In this document: positions 43,144-52,189 of the stretch, piece by piece
Layout: the number at the start of each line of letters is the position of its first letter
How positions within the stretch are numbered: the stretch's first letter is position 1
Source: Flavobacterium humidisoli
Lineage (GTDB): Bacteria; Bacteroidota; Bacteroidia; Flavobacteriales; Flavobacteriaceae
Direction: 5' to 3'
DNA length: 64,000 nucleotides
NCBI RefSeq assembly: GCF_023272795.1
Contig: NZ_CP096829.1
Coordinates: 62,001-126,000, forward strand
Notes under the pieces: generated by a model
Databases searched by the model: none
What the model saw: only the letters and a program-made list of their open reading frames with translations
What the model was told of the DNA's origin: nothing
Position numbers and translations under genes: made by a program

Positions 43144-43163
43144 AAAAACAAAGATTAAGTGAA

Positions 43164-44318
43164 TTAAATTCTGAGCTGTAACTGAATTAAAAATAAATTA
43201 TCGTTGTAGGTTGACGTATCTGGAATACTCTTATCAAATCTATCAATTTCAAATCCCATCTCGATACGTCCTGTATACGATTTTCCGAATTCCAAACTAA
43301 CCATTGGCGTGTAAGTGGTGCGCACATTTGAATCGATTTTGTAGCTAGGATCAAAAGTTTCGTAGCGACAAGAAATTTCAAATGCTGTGAGTTTTTTATA
43401 GTCTACAACATATCTAAAATTCGGCAAGAAATATATCCCCCGCATTTGATAATCGGCAACATCATCTGTACGGCTAGCAACTGGCAAAGAATAATACAAA
43501 TTATGGTTTGTTCCTTGCTTATATTCTATCTGCAAATCGAAACTCAATTTATCGGTTATTCTAAAATCACTGGTAATATCTGCTCCTAATGCAAAAACAT
43601 CTTCTTTAAAGACTTTTCCGAAACCTCCGTTTAAACCCAGATTAATTTTATGCTCTTTTGACAAACCAAAAACCCATCTTGAAGAATATTGTTTTCCGTT
43701 ATCTTTATCCATTTCTACATTTTTCCCATTTCCATTTAAAACCGAAACTGCGTAATTAACAGGGATTTTTCCAATATCAAAAGCTCCTGTCGCCGATGCT
43801 CCAATTTGAAAACTTGTCCATCCATTTTTTCCAAATTCATAATACTGATTCGAAAAATCAAAAGATTTAATAATATCTACCGGAACAAGCTCCTCAATAC
43901 CAAATGCCGGACGAAATTGTCCTCCTGTTAAAGCTATATATTTATTAAAAGTATATTTCCCGTAGGCATTTTCAAGAACTTTTCCCTTTGGATCAGATTT
44001 AAAATCGGCTAAATTGACCAGAATTACAATTTCTGTAGTCTCGCTTAACTTTGTATTTAAACCCACACGCATTCTTTTTATATCAAAAGAACTTTGAACT
44101 GCATCTCCCGTAGAATGATGAGTCCCTAAAACATCTACATTATCTCCAAAACTCTCTAGATATCTTGCTTGAAGAAGCCCTTTTAATTGAAATTGCGGAT
44201 ATTTTACTTCTTCACTCTCCTTTTTATCAGCTCCTTGATTCACATCTCCTTGGGCATACAAAAAAAATGGCGTTATAAAAAAAAGAAAAAAAAATGGCGT
44301 TAGTAAACTTTTACTCAT
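43164..44318 (-). CDS. Phosphate-selective-porin-like outer membrane porin, copy 1
   Basis: The 384-residue protein has a signal peptide (to about residue 22, LYAQG) and an OprO/P-like barrel: KYPQFQLKGLLQARYLESFGD, FDIKRMRVGLNTKL, AYGKYTFNKYIALTGGQFRPAFGIEELVP, and a final IQLQLRI. It would admit anions across the outer membrane, with the DASS carrier 20 bp downstream taking them across the inner one. The pair reads as a two-step import route. Copy 2 at 46004 is clearly homologous. Confidence 0.85.
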   Translation of the reverse strand: MSKSLLTPFFFLFFITPFFLYAQGDVNQGADKKESEEVKYPQFQLKGLLQARYLESFGDNVDVLGTHHSTGDAVQSSFDIKRMRVGLNTKLSETTEIVILVNLADFKSDPKGKVLENAYGKYTFNKYIALTGGQFRPAFGIEELVPVDIIKSFDFSNQYYEFGKNGWTSFQIGASATGAFDIGKIPVNYAVSVLNGNGKNVEMDKDNGKQYSSRWVFGLSKEHKINLGLNGGFGKVFKEDVFALGADITSDFRITDKLSFDLQIEYKQGTNHNLYYSLPVASRTDDVADYQMRGIYFLPNFRYVVDYKKLTAFEISCRYETFDPSYKIDSNVRTTYTPMVSLEFGKSYTGRIEMGFEIDRFDKSIPDTSTYNDNLFLIQLQLRI

Positions 44319-44498
44319 AGGCTTTAAATTAAATGAAACAGTAATGCTTATATATTGATTTAAAAATCAGCATTCTATTCTTGATCAAAAAACTTAATTA
44401 CTTATAGTCAACACGAAATGAGAATACTAAAGTAACCAAAAAAGATGTTTTATGTAAAAAAAATTGCATTAAAATAGCATTATACAATATCTTAAAAA

Positions 44499-44532
44499 CA
44501 AAAAAGGCACAAGATAACACTTATGCCTTTAA
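44499..44532 (-). terminator. Terminator after DASS copy 2
   Basis: AAAGGCAcAAG pairs with CTTaTGCCTTT (one mismatch), stem 44503-44530, followed leftward by a T-run. It separates the two porin + carrier modules, so each should be its own transcript. Confidence 0.7.
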
Positions 44533-44549
44533 AATTAATACTGCATTTT

Positions 44550-45983
44550 TTAACTAATATAACCTAATACATTTAGCCATAAACCACCTATAACTAAATA
44601 AATCAATAGCATCACGAGACCTGTAATCAGCCCTTTTATCCACCAATTTTTCAAGTCCACGTAACCGCTTCCAAAATAAACTGGTGCTGGTCCGTGACCG
44701 TAATGTGTTAATGTTCCATACAGCGACCCTACAAATCCTAACATAAAAGCCAAAAATAATCCTGGAACTCCTAACGAAACTCCAACAGCCAATAATGCTA
44801 CATACATTGCGGCAACATGAGCCGTTGCACTTGCAAAAATGTAATGACTAAAGAAATATACTGCAACAATAATTACAAAAGCTATTTGCCAGTTCAAACC
44901 GAGCATATGACTTTTTACAATTTCACTAAACCAGCCAATAAATCCTAATTTATCTAAAGAACTAGCCATCATTACTAAAACTGCAAACCATACAATTGTA
45001 TCCCATGCGCCTTTTTCTCCTTTTACATCATCCCAAGTTAATACAGAAGTAAGCAGCAAAACTACTAATCCTATAAATGCTGTTGTTGTTGCATCTATTG
45101 AAAAAAGGTCTCCAGTCATCCAAAGAAATAATAAAATAAGAAATGTTAGAAGCATCAACCATTCATTTTTTGAAATTGCCCCCATCTCTTTTAGTTTTTG
45201 AGATGCTAATTTTGGAGCATCTCCCGTTTTTTTTAACTCGGGAGGATAAATTTTGTACAACAGAAAAGGAATTACAAAAAATGCCGTCAAACCCGGAACC
45301 AATCCCGCAATCGCCCAAGATGTCCAAGAGATATGAATACCCAAATTTTCAGCAAATTTTTGACACATTGGATTACTTGCTGTTCCTGTTAAGAACATAG
45401 AAGAAGCAATTAAATTTACATTATAACTGCTTAACGTTAAAAATGCACCCAATTTTCTGCGTGTTTCTGGTTTATCAGGATCTGAATCAAAATTCATTGC
45501 CATTGATTTCATAATTGGATAAATTATTCCTCCGCCTCGAGCAGTATTACTTGGCACAACAGGTGCCAAAACTAAATCTGCTAATCCTAGACCATAGGCT
45601 AATCCAAGTGAATTTTTTCCAAATATTTTGATGAATAAGAAGGCAATTCTGTTTCCTAAACCTGTTTTTATAAATCCACGAGCTATAAAAAATGAAATTC
45701 CTATAAGCCAAATAACCTTGTTTCCGAACCCTCCTAAAGCAAGAGTAATAGAATCCCCCGTACTTTCTGGCGCTAAAACCTGAGTAAAAGCCGTAACTGA
45801 AACAGCAATCATACACATAGTGCCCATTGGTGCAGCTTTTAAAATAATTCCTATAATTGTTGATATAAAAATTGCAAATAAGTGCCAAGCTTCTATCGAA
45901 AGACCTTTTGGAGTAGGGACAAACCAAATAGCTAAACCTATCACAAGCGTAATAAGCGAATATTTTATATTTATTTCTTTCAT
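44550..45983 (-). CDS. DASS-family anion (dicarboxylate) transporter, copy 2
   Basis: The 477-residue carrier is very similar to copy 1 along its whole length (well over half the residues identical by eye, e.g. EAWHLFAIF, KAAPMGTMCMIA, VPSNTARGGGI, GTLTHYGHGPAPV). Both SNT motifs and the C-terminal GSGYVDLKNWW are kept, so both copies should be active. The spacing to its porin gene is exactly 20 bp, as in copy 1. The differences are scattered, which points to an old duplication rather than a recent one. Confidence 0.9.
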   Translation of the reverse strand: MKEINIKYSLITLVIGLAIWFVPTPKGLSIEAWHLFAIFISTIIGIILKAAPMGTMCMIAVSVTAFTQVLAPESTGDSITLALGGFGNKVIWLIGISFFIARGFIKTGLGNRIAFLFIKIFGKNSLGLAYGLGLADLVLAPVVPSNTARGGGIIYPIMKSMAMNFDSDPDKPETRRKLGAFLTLSSYNVNLIASSMFLTGTASNPMCQKFAENLGIHISWTSWAIAGLVPGLTAFFVIPFLLYKIYPPELKKTGDAPKLASQKLKEMGAISKNEWLMLLTFLILLFLWMTGDLFSIDATTTAFIGLVVLLLTSVLTWDDVKGEKGAWDTIVWFAVLVMMASSLDKLGFIGWFSEIVKSHMLGLNWQIAFVIIVAVYFFSHYIFASATAHVAAMYVALLAVGVSLGVPGLFLAFMLGFVGSLYGTLTHYGHGPAPVYFGSGYVDLKNWWIKGLITGLVMLLIYLVIGGLWLNVLGYIS

Positions 45984-46003
45984 GATATTATATTTTTTAT
46001 TTT

Positions 46004-47158
46004 TTAGAAAAACCTGCCTTGAAATTGTATAATAAATAGATTATTATCGTATGCTGCTGTATTTGGAATATTACGCTTATAATTGTCTAACTGCATCCCC
46101 ATTTCTATTCGTCCGGTATAACCTTTTCCAAATTCTAGACTTGCCATTGGAGTATAAGTCTGTTTTGCATTTGAATCAATTTTGAAATTCCTGTCAAAGT
46201 ATTCGTATCTACATGAAAACTCTATAGCAGTAAGTTTTTGATATTTTATTTCATACCTCAAATTAGGCAGAAAGTAGGCGCCTCTCATTTGATATTCATT
46301 GAGATTTAAAGTTCTTGAATCTGGGGATAAAGCATAATATAAGTAGTGATTAATTCCTTGTTTTGCCTCAAACTGTGTTTGAAGAGTTATTTTATCGCCC
46401 AGCTTAAAATCAGCTGTAAAATCTAGTCCAACTGCAAACACTTTATTATTATAAACTTCACCAATACCTCCATTGATTCCAATATAGATATTATGTTTTT
46501 TATCCAATTCAAAACCAAAACGTGAAGAATATTGTTTTCCATTATCTTTATCAGATACTTGGTCTTTTCCATTTCCATTTACTGCAGTAACTGCATATGT
46601 AACTGGTAGTTTTCCTAAATCAAACTTTCCAAACATTGAAACTCCAATTTGAAAACTTGTCCAACCATTATTTCCAAATTCTGCATACTGATTAGAATAA
46701 TCGAACGATTTAAGAATATCAGCAGGATTCAATTCTTCGATTCCAAATACTGGCCTAAACTGACCAATCAAAAAACCAATGTTTTTATTAAATGTATATC
46801 TCGCAAAAGCATTTTCAAGAACTTTACCTTTTGGATCTGATTTGAAATCAGCCAGATTTGCCAAAACAACAACATCAAAACGTTCTCCCAATTTGGTTGT
46901 TACTCCCAAACGCATTCTTTTAATATCAAATGTCTTTTCGACTGCTTTACCATCAGAATGCTGAAGTCCGGATGTCGCATCAATACCATTGGTAAAACCG
47001 CTTAAATAACGCGCCTGAAAAAGTCCTTGAAATTTGAACTGTGGATATTTTACTTCTGCTTGCAAATTAGATTCTGTAGTTTGTCCATTTGCTAAAAAAG
47101 GAAGTATTAAAAGTAAAAGAAAGGTTTTAAACCCTAAAAAATTATTTATTCGATTCAT
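46004..47158 (-). CDS. Phosphate-selective-porin-like outer membrane porin, copy 2
   Basis: The protein (384 residues from this start) has a signal peptide (MNRINNFLGFKTFLLLLILP, cut near ANGQ). The barrel matches copy 1: VKYPQFKFQGLFQARYLSGF, KTFDIKRMRLGVTTKL and FARYTFNKNIGFLIGQFRPVFGIEELNP. An in-frame start 25 codons upstream (47233) would add a hydrophobic, non-signal-like stretch, so the ATG at 47158 is preferred. It is followed after 20 bp by DASS copy 2. Confidence 0.83.
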   Translation of the reverse strand: MNRINNFLGFKTFLLLLILPFLANGQTTESNLQAEVKYPQFKFQGLFQARYLSGFTNGIDATSGLQHSDGKAVEKTFDIKRMRLGVTTKLGERFDVVVLANLADFKSDPKGKVLENAFARYTFNKNIGFLIGQFRPVFGIEELNPADILKSFDYSNQYAEFGNNGWTSFQIGVSMFGKFDLGKLPVTYAVTAVNGNGKDQVSDKDNGKQYSSRFGFELDKKHNIYIGINGGIGEVYNNKVFAVGLDFTADFKLGDKITLQTQFEAKQGINHYLYYALSPDSRTLNLNEYQMRGAYFLPNLRYEIKYQKLTAIEFSCRYEYFDRNFKIDSNAKQTYTPMASLEFGKGYTGRIEMGMQLDNYKRNIPNTAAYDNNLFIIQFQGRFF

Positions 47159-47303
47159 AACTAAAAAAATTAAATTTTTATTGAATAAACAAAAAAATAA
47201 GCTTATTCTTACAGTAAATTTAATTTTAAACATTAGCTAAAAACCTGATCTAAGTCATATTTTAAACTATTGCAAACCTTTTGCTTTTTTAATATTAATG
47301 CAT

Positions 47304-47336
47304 AAAAAAAGCATAAGAATTAACTTATGCTTTTTT
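47304..47336 (-). terminator. Terminator after the ABC-F gene
   Basis: GCATAAG (47311-47317) and CTTATGC (47324-47330) with long A/T flanks form a strong bidirectional stem with a 6-base loop. It lies 20 bp after the ABC-F stop. Confidence 0.8.
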
Positions 47337-47355
47337 AAAACCTATATCATTTAAC

Positions 47356-48990
47356 TTATTTCTCGATCTCTCTCATAGAATCCATTTTCTTATGCGCTAA
47401 GAAACCAGCGACATCTTCAAAATGTTCTTTAACTCTTTTATTTCCGAATTCAAAAACTTTAGTCGCTAATCCGTCAAGGAAATCACGGTCGTGAGAAACC
47501 AGGATCAAAGTTCCGTCGAAATCGCGTAAAGCATCTTTAATAATGTCTTTGGTTTTCATATCCAAGTGATTCGAAGGCTCATCTAGAATCAATAAGTTAA
47601 CTGGCTCCAATAATAATTTAATCATTGCCAAACGAGTTTTCTCTCCTCCAGAAAGCACTTTTACTTTTTTGGTAATATCATCACCCTGAAACATGAAGGC
47701 TCCTAAAATATTTTTAATTTGTGTTCTAATATCTCCAACTGCAATACTATCGATTGTTTCAAAAATTGTAGCATTTTCATCTAACAAAGCGGCTTGATTT
47801 TGAGCAAAATATCCGATTTGTGCATTATGACCAATTTCTACGCTTCCAGAATCAACGCCGATTTCTTTCATAATGGCTTTAATCATTGTCGATTTTCCTT
47901 CACCATTTTTCCCAACGAAAGCCACTTTTTGTCCACGCTCGATTACAATGTTTGCATCTTTAAATACTACGTGATCTCCATAAGCTTTAGACATTTCTTT
48001 TACAATAACAGGATATTGTCCAGAACGTGCTGCTGGCGGGAATTTTAATCTTAAAGCCGATGTGTCAACTTCATCAACCTGAACAATTTCCAATTTTTCA
48101 AGCATTTTTACACGAGACTGAACGGCATCTGTTTTAGAGAATGTTCCTTTGAAACGGTCAATAAAAGCACGGTTTTCTGCAATCATTTTTTGTTGCTCAT
48201 CATATGCTTTTTGCTGATGAATTCTACGATCTTTTCTTAATTCTAAATAATGAGTATATTTTGCTTTATAATCATAAATCCTTCCCATTGTAACCTCAAT
48301 AGTACGATTTGTAATATTATCAACAAAGGCTCTATCGTGAGAAATTACTACTACAGCTTTAGCTTGATTTAGCAAAAATTCCTCTAACCACTGAATACTT
48401 TCAATATCCATATGATTCGTTGGCTCATCTAACAAAATCAAATCTGGTTTTCTTAATAGAATTTTAGCCAATTCAATACGCATTCTCCATCCACCTGAAA
48501 ATTCAGAAGTTTGTCGTCCAAAATCTTCGCGATCAAAACCTAAACCAACCAAAATTTTCTCAACTTCGGCTTCATAGTTTACTTCTTCAATTGCATAAAA
48601 TTTTTCACTTAAGTCAGAAACTCTTTCGATCAATTTCATGTATTCGTCACTTTCATAATCTGTACGAACTGTCAACTGCTCATTAATAGTATCGATTTCA
48701 GCTTTCATTGTAAAAATCTCACTGAAAGCTTTTGATGCTTCTTCCATAACCGTTGCACCATCTTCAGTAAGCAAATGCTGTGGCAAGTAAGCGATTACAG
48801 CTTCTTTTGGAGCAGAAATACTTCCGGTTGAAGGTTTGTTTACACCCGCAATTATTTTTAAAAGTGTCGATTTTCCCGCACCATTTTTACCCATAAGGGC
48901 AATTTTGTCATTTTCATTAATAGCAAAAGAAACATCGCTAAAAAGTGTAGTTCCACCAAACTGAACCGAAATATCGTTAACTGTAATCAT
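47356..48990 (-). CDS. ABC-F family ATPase (EttA/YbiT-like translation factor)
   Basis: The 544-residue protein has two ABC ATPase domains and no membrane part. The first has Walker A MGKNGAGKSTLLKI, signature FSGGWRMRIELA and Walker B LILLDEPTNHMD. The second has VGKNGEGKSTMIKA, LSGGEKTRLAM and LILDEPSNHLD. The interdomain linker (about residues 240-310, rich in Lys/Arg/Gln) is the ribosome-contacting P-site tRNA-interaction motif. Such proteins act in translation quality or, in some clades, in antibiotic protection; neither is selected here. It has its own promoter and terminator. Confidence 0.92.
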   Translation of the reverse strand: MITVNDISVQFGGTTLFSDVSFAINENDKIALMGKNGAGKSTLLKIIAGVNKPSTGSISAPKEAVIAYLPQHLLTEDGATVMEEASKAFSEIFTMKAEIDTINEQLTVRTDYESDEYMKLIERVSDLSEKFYAIEEVNYEAEVEKILVGLGFDREDFGRQTSEFSGGWRMRIELAKILLRKPDLILLDEPTNHMDIESIQWLEEFLLNQAKAVVVISHDRAFVDNITNRTIEVTMGRIYDYKAKYTHYLELRKDRRIHQQKAYDEQQKMIAENRAFIDRFKGTFSKTDAVQSRVKMLEKLEIVQVDEVDTSALRLKFPPAARSGQYPVIVKEMSKAYGDHVVFKDANIVIERGQKVAFVGKNGEGKSTMIKAIMKEIGVDSGSVEIGHNAQIGYFAQNQAALLDENATIFETIDSIAVGDIRTQIKNILGAFMFQGDDITKKVKVLSGGEKTRLAMIKLLLEPVNLLILDEPSNHLDMKTKDIIKDALRDFDGTLILVSHDRDFLDGLATKVFEFGNKRVKEHFEDVAGFLAHKKMDSMREIEK

Positions 48991-49055
48991 TTGTGTTTGT
49001 TAATTTGTTTAATCGGTTAATCGTTTATTTGACTACCCATTTTTTTTTCGTGCTG

Positions 49056-49085
49056 CAAAGATAGATTAATTAGATAATTAGGCAA
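49056..49085 (-). promoter_or_regulatory. Promoter of the ABC-F gene
   Basis: On the minus strand TTG (49083-49085), a 19-bp spacer and TATCTTTG (49056-49063) match the Bacteroidota primary promoter. The start site near 49049 gives a leader of about 58 bases. Confidence 0.6.
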
Positions 49086-49235
49086 TTTGAAAATTAGATA
49101 ATTATGAAAATGTGCGGCCTAGATAATTTACAAATTAAATAATATCTTAATCGTAGAGAACGAAACCCTGATCATTTTTTAATATTTTAAAATTTTAGTC
49201 TTAACTTGTACTATAATTTTAAAAATCAGCAAAAT

Positions 49236-49679
49236 ATGAGAACGAAATTAAAACTGACTATCTGCTTAATTACGGGATTACTATTTGGACTTACTGCAAA
49301 TGCACAAAAAACTGTAATTAAAAAAGAGGCTCTACCGGGAAACGCACAAACATTCTTAAAAACACATTTTGGATCTAAGAAACCGAGCTATATATTAGAA
49401 GACAAAGAAATTCTTTCTACAGAATACAAAGTTCAATTTAGCAACCAAACAGAAATTGAATTTGACAAAAAAGGAAATTGGAAAGAAGTAGATGCCAAAA
49501 CTGGAAAAGTTCCAAAATCTATTATTCCAAAAAAAATTGCTTCTTATATAAAAGCAAATTTCCCTAAAGAAGACGTAACCAAAATAGAAATTGGTTCTTC
49601 GGGTTATGAAACAAAGTTAACCAATGGTTTAGAATTAAAGTTCAACTTAAAAGGCGATTTTACTAAAATTGACAAATAA
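49236..49679 (+). CDS. PepSY-like (DUF2874-type) secreted protein
   Basis: The 147-residue protein has a signal peptide (MRTKLKLTICLITGLLFG, cut after ANAQ). Two PepSY-like repeats follow: LPGNAQTFLKTHFGSKKPSY and IPKKIASYIKANFPKEDVTK, each with strands ending LELKFN-like. The ATG at 49236 is preferred over an upstream TTG that would precede the signal peptide. Such proteins often occur near sensory or lipoprotein genes, but none is adjacent here. Function is unknown. A hairpin follows (49726-49758). Confidence 0.78.
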   Translation: MRTKLKLTICLITGLLFGLTANAQKTVIKKEALPGNAQTFLKTHFGSKKPSYILEDKEILSTEYKVQFSNQTEIEFDKKGNWKEVDAKTGKVPKSIIPKKIASYIKANFPKEDVTKIEIGSSGYETKLTNGLELKFNLKGDFTKIDK

Positions 49680-49725
49680 GTAAAATGAGAAAATATAACA
49701 ATTAGAAGATTCTTCAAACACTATA

Positions 49726-49758
49726 AAACCCGATAAATTCTAAGAATCTATCGGGTTT
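49726..49758. terminator. Terminator between convergent PepSY-like and GlmU-like genes
   Basis: AAACCCGATA (49726-49735) and TATCGGGTTT (49749-49758) form a perfect 10-bp stem with a 13-base loop. It lacks a long T-run on either side, so the call is moderate. Confidence 0.6.
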
Positions 49759-49800
49759 ACAATTATCTAATTTTCAAATTGACTAATTATCTCAATTAAA

Positions 49801-50976
49801 TTAGTCTTTTCTCCATTTTTTGGTTTCTTCAAAAACATGCTCTAAAATTGCTTGTTCTGTTTCATCAAAGTCTATATTTCTTCTTGACAAAACTAAACGA
49901 GCGGTTTCAAAAGCTTTTTTGGTTACATAAGTTGTAAAACCTGCTGCTCCTCCCCAAGAAAAACTAGGAACAAAATTACGAGGAAATCCAGAACCGAAAA
50001 TATTAGCGCTCACACCAACAACAGTTCCTGTATTAAACATCGTATTGATTCCGCATTTACTATGATCTCCCATCATTAAACCACAAAACTGAAGTCCGGT
50101 TTTTGCAAAACCTTCAGTTTCGTAACTCCACAATTTCACTTCTTCGTAATTGTTTTTTAGGTTTGAATTATTAGAATCCGCTCCAATGTTACACCATTCG
50201 CCTAAAACAGAATCTCCTAAAAACCCTTCATGCCCTTTATTTGAATTAGCAAAAAGAACTGAATTTTTAACTTCTCCCCCTATTCTCGATCCTGGTCCAA
50301 CAGTGGTCGCACCATAAACCTTTGCCGACATTTTTACCATTGCATTTTCGCATAAAGCAAAAGGACCACGAATTACAGTTCCTTCCATGATTTCGGCATT
50401 TTTACCTATATATATAGGACCTGTTGAAGCATTTAAAGTTACAAACTCTAATTTTGCACCTTCTTCGATAAAAATATTTTGTGGAGCAATTACATTAACG
50501 CTTTTAGGAATTGGCTGCGAAGTACGATCTTCTGTCAAGTACTTAAAATCTTGACGAATCGCAGCATCGTTTTTTGAGAAAATATCCCACGTATGTTCAA
50601 TTGTTATACAATCTTCGTTGTAGTGAATAATTTCATAAGAATCAAAATCGACTTCTTCCTGATTTTCATTCGCAAAAAATGCTATCACATCTTCTCCTTT
50701 AAAGATTGCCTGATTTTCTGTCAAATTAGAAACCATCTCGGCAAGAGTATCATTTGGCAAATACGCTGCGTTGATCATTATGTTTTCTTCCAATTCAACC
50801 ATCGGAAATTTTTCAGACAAATATTCTTCAGTTATAGTAGTAATTGTAGAACCTAGATATTTTTCCCATTTCTGGCGTATTGTCATAATTCCTACCAAAA
50901 TATCAGCTACCGGCCGCGTAAAAGTAAAGGGTAATAATGCATTTCGAACGGGACCGTCGAAAAGAATGTAGTTCAT
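49801..50976 (-). CDS. GlmU-like sugar-nucleotidyltransferase family protein
   Basis: The 391-residue protein has an N-terminal nucleotidyltransferase-like domain (MNYILFDGPVRNALLPFTFTRPVADILVG) and a C-terminal left-handed beta-helix with hexapeptide repeats (GPIYIGKNAEIMEGTVIRGP, MMGDHSKCGINTMFNTGTVVG). This layout is standard for the GlmU family proteins of Bacteroidota. The N-terminus does not have the GMGTRM-type loop of classical GlmU, so catalysis is uncertain. A TAACTTTG -7-like element lies 45 bp upstream (51021-51028). Envelope sugar synthesis is the likely pathway. Confidence 0.85.
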   Translation of the reverse strand: MNYILFDGPVRNALLPFTFTRPVADILVGIMTIRQKWEKYLGSTITTITEEYLSEKFPMVELEENIMINAAYLPNDTLAEMVSNLTENQAIFKGEDVIAFFANENQEEVDFDSYEIIHYNEDCITIEHTWDIFSKNDAAIRQDFKYLTEDRTSQPIPKSVNVIAPQNIFIEEGAKLEFVTLNASTGPIYIGKNAEIMEGTVIRGPFALCENAMVKMSAKVYGATTVGPGSRIGGEVKNSVLFANSNKGHEGFLGDSVLGEWCNIGADSNNSNLKNNYEEVKLWSYETEGFAKTGLQFCGLMMGDHSKCGINTMFNTGTVVGVSANIFGSGFPRNFVPSFSWGGAAGFTTYVTKKAFETARLVLSRRNIDFDETEQAILEHVFEETKKWRKD

Positions 50977-51086
50977 AAATAATTGAGTGTTTGTTAAAAT
51001 TTGATTTGGTTACCTGGCACCAAAGTTACAAATATTTTACCGGTTTAGTAAAAAACCACTTTAACGAAAAGTAATATTTAACGCAT

Positions 51087-51117
51087 AAAAAAAGCCTTCC
51101 AGAATTGGAAGGCTTTT
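51087..51117 (-). terminator. Terminator after rpmE2
   Basis: AAAGCCTTCCA (51091-51101) pairs with TGGAAGGCTTT (51106-51116), with a 4-base loop and A/T-run flanks. It serves the leftward L31 gene. Confidence 0.85.
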
Positions 51118-51136
51118 GTATAATGTAAAACCGCTA

Positions 51137-51391
51137 TTATTTTTTAGCGTGTTTAGCGTATTTAGTTTTGAATTTATCAATACGTCCTGCAGTATCGATA
51201 AGTTTAGATTTACCAGTATAAAAAGGGTGAGATGTTCTAGAAATCTCCATTTTTACAACTGGATACTCAACTCCGTCAACTTCAATTGTTTCTTTTGTAT
51301 CTGCAGTAGATTTAGTGATAAAAACGTCATCATTAGACATGTCTTTAAATGCAACTAATCTGTAATTTTCTGGGTGAACTCCTTTTTTCAT
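51137..51391 (-). CDS. rpmE2: 50S ribosomal protein L31, type B
   Basis: The 84-residue protein begins [20 protein letters not shown] and ends [27 protein letters not shown], the type B L31 pattern. The zinc CxxC motifs of the type A form are absent, so this is the zinc-free paralogue. In many bacteria the type B gene is induced by low zinc; no Zur box could be confirmed. The terminator at 51087 follows. Confidence 0.95.
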   Translation of the reverse strand: MKKGVHPENYRLVAFKDMSNDDVFITKSTADTKETIEVDGVEYPVVKMEISRTSHPFYTGKSKLIDTAGRIDKFKTKYAKHAKK

Positions 51392-51607
51392 CTTTTCTTT
51401 TTATTTATTGTTATAGAGCATCTTCATTTTGAAGCTTTTTCATGGTTAGAAAAAGGTATAAACAAACATTACTCTTTTTTGTTTAAAAATTTAATTATTT
51501 TTGAGTGTGCAAATTTACAATTCTTTTTTAATAAACAAACAGTTAGCTTACTTTTTTTTAGTTTATTTCGAAAAGCTTTTTTTATATCCGATTATAGTGG
51601 GAATTAC

Positions 51608-51615
51608 TATATTTG
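51608..51615 (+). promoter_or_regulatory. -7 element of the DUF4199 gene
   Basis: TATATTTG is a TAnnTTTG match, 22 bp upstream of the ATG at 51638. It supports that start over longer upstream frames. The -33 region is weak. Confidence 0.4.
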
Positions 51616-51637
51616 TGGATTAATTAAATATAACTTT

Positions 51638-52171
51638 ATGGATGTAAAAGTATCTCCTGCAAAGTCAGGCACGCCTTATGGCCTTTTGTTCGGTGTTATT
51701 ATGATTTTAGAATTTGTCATCATGTATATCATAGGCATGAAATCACTTGTAAATACAAGTGTTGGAACAATTGTAAACATCGCAAATTATCTGATTTTGC
51801 CCTTATTGTTTATATATTTAGGTTGCACAAATTACAAAAAAAACATCAACAATGGATTTATATCCTTCTCGGAATCTTTAAAAACAGGAGTCTCTATTAC
51901 AGTTATTGCAGGCCTAACATATGCCTTTTTTAGTGTTATTTTTAATTTCATTTTCCCTGATTTCATAAATGAAATGTTAGATATAACTAAAGAACAAATG
52001 ATTACACAAAACCCAAATATAACATCAAAAGAACTTGAAATGGGACTTGGGATGGTTAAAAAATTCATGAATCCATTTATTGTTTTTCCAGTAACACTTG
52101 TTATGTATGCATTAATTGGATTAATATATTCCTTAATAATTGGAGGGATTGTTAAAAATGAAAAACCTTAA
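51638..52171 (+). CDS. DUF4199 membrane protein
   Basis: The 177-residue protein has four hydrophobic helices (about 12-33, 43-60, 80-98, 145-167) and the DUF4199 pattern GLLFGVIMILEFVIMYIIG, then SFSESLKTGVSITVIAGL and a charged loop before the last helix. Members are of unknown function in Bacteroidota. A longer frame extends upstream of 51638 into non-coding-like sequence and is rejected. The gene lies 18 bp before a glycosyltransferase gene, and the two probably form an operon. Confidence 0.82.
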   Translation: MDVKVSPAKSGTPYGLLFGVIMILEFVIMYIIGMKSLVNTSVGTIVNIANYLILPLLFIYLGCTNYKKNINNGFISFSESLKTGVSITVIAGLTYAFFSVIFNFIFPDFINEMLDITKEQMITQNPNITSKELEMGLGMVKKFMNPFIVFPVTLVMYALIGLIYSLIIGGIVKNEKP

Positions 52172-52189
52172 GTCTATAATAAAATATAA

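Noticed and set aside
45547..45927. Long open frame inside DASS copy 2 on the same strand in another frame
   Set aside because: It is a shadow of the conserved carrier gene, and its translation has no domain pattern.
51374..51637. Upstream extension of the DUF4199 gene
   Set aside because: The translation is Phe-rich and repeat-like, and a -7 element at 51608 lies inside it; the ATG at 51638 gives the family's normal length.
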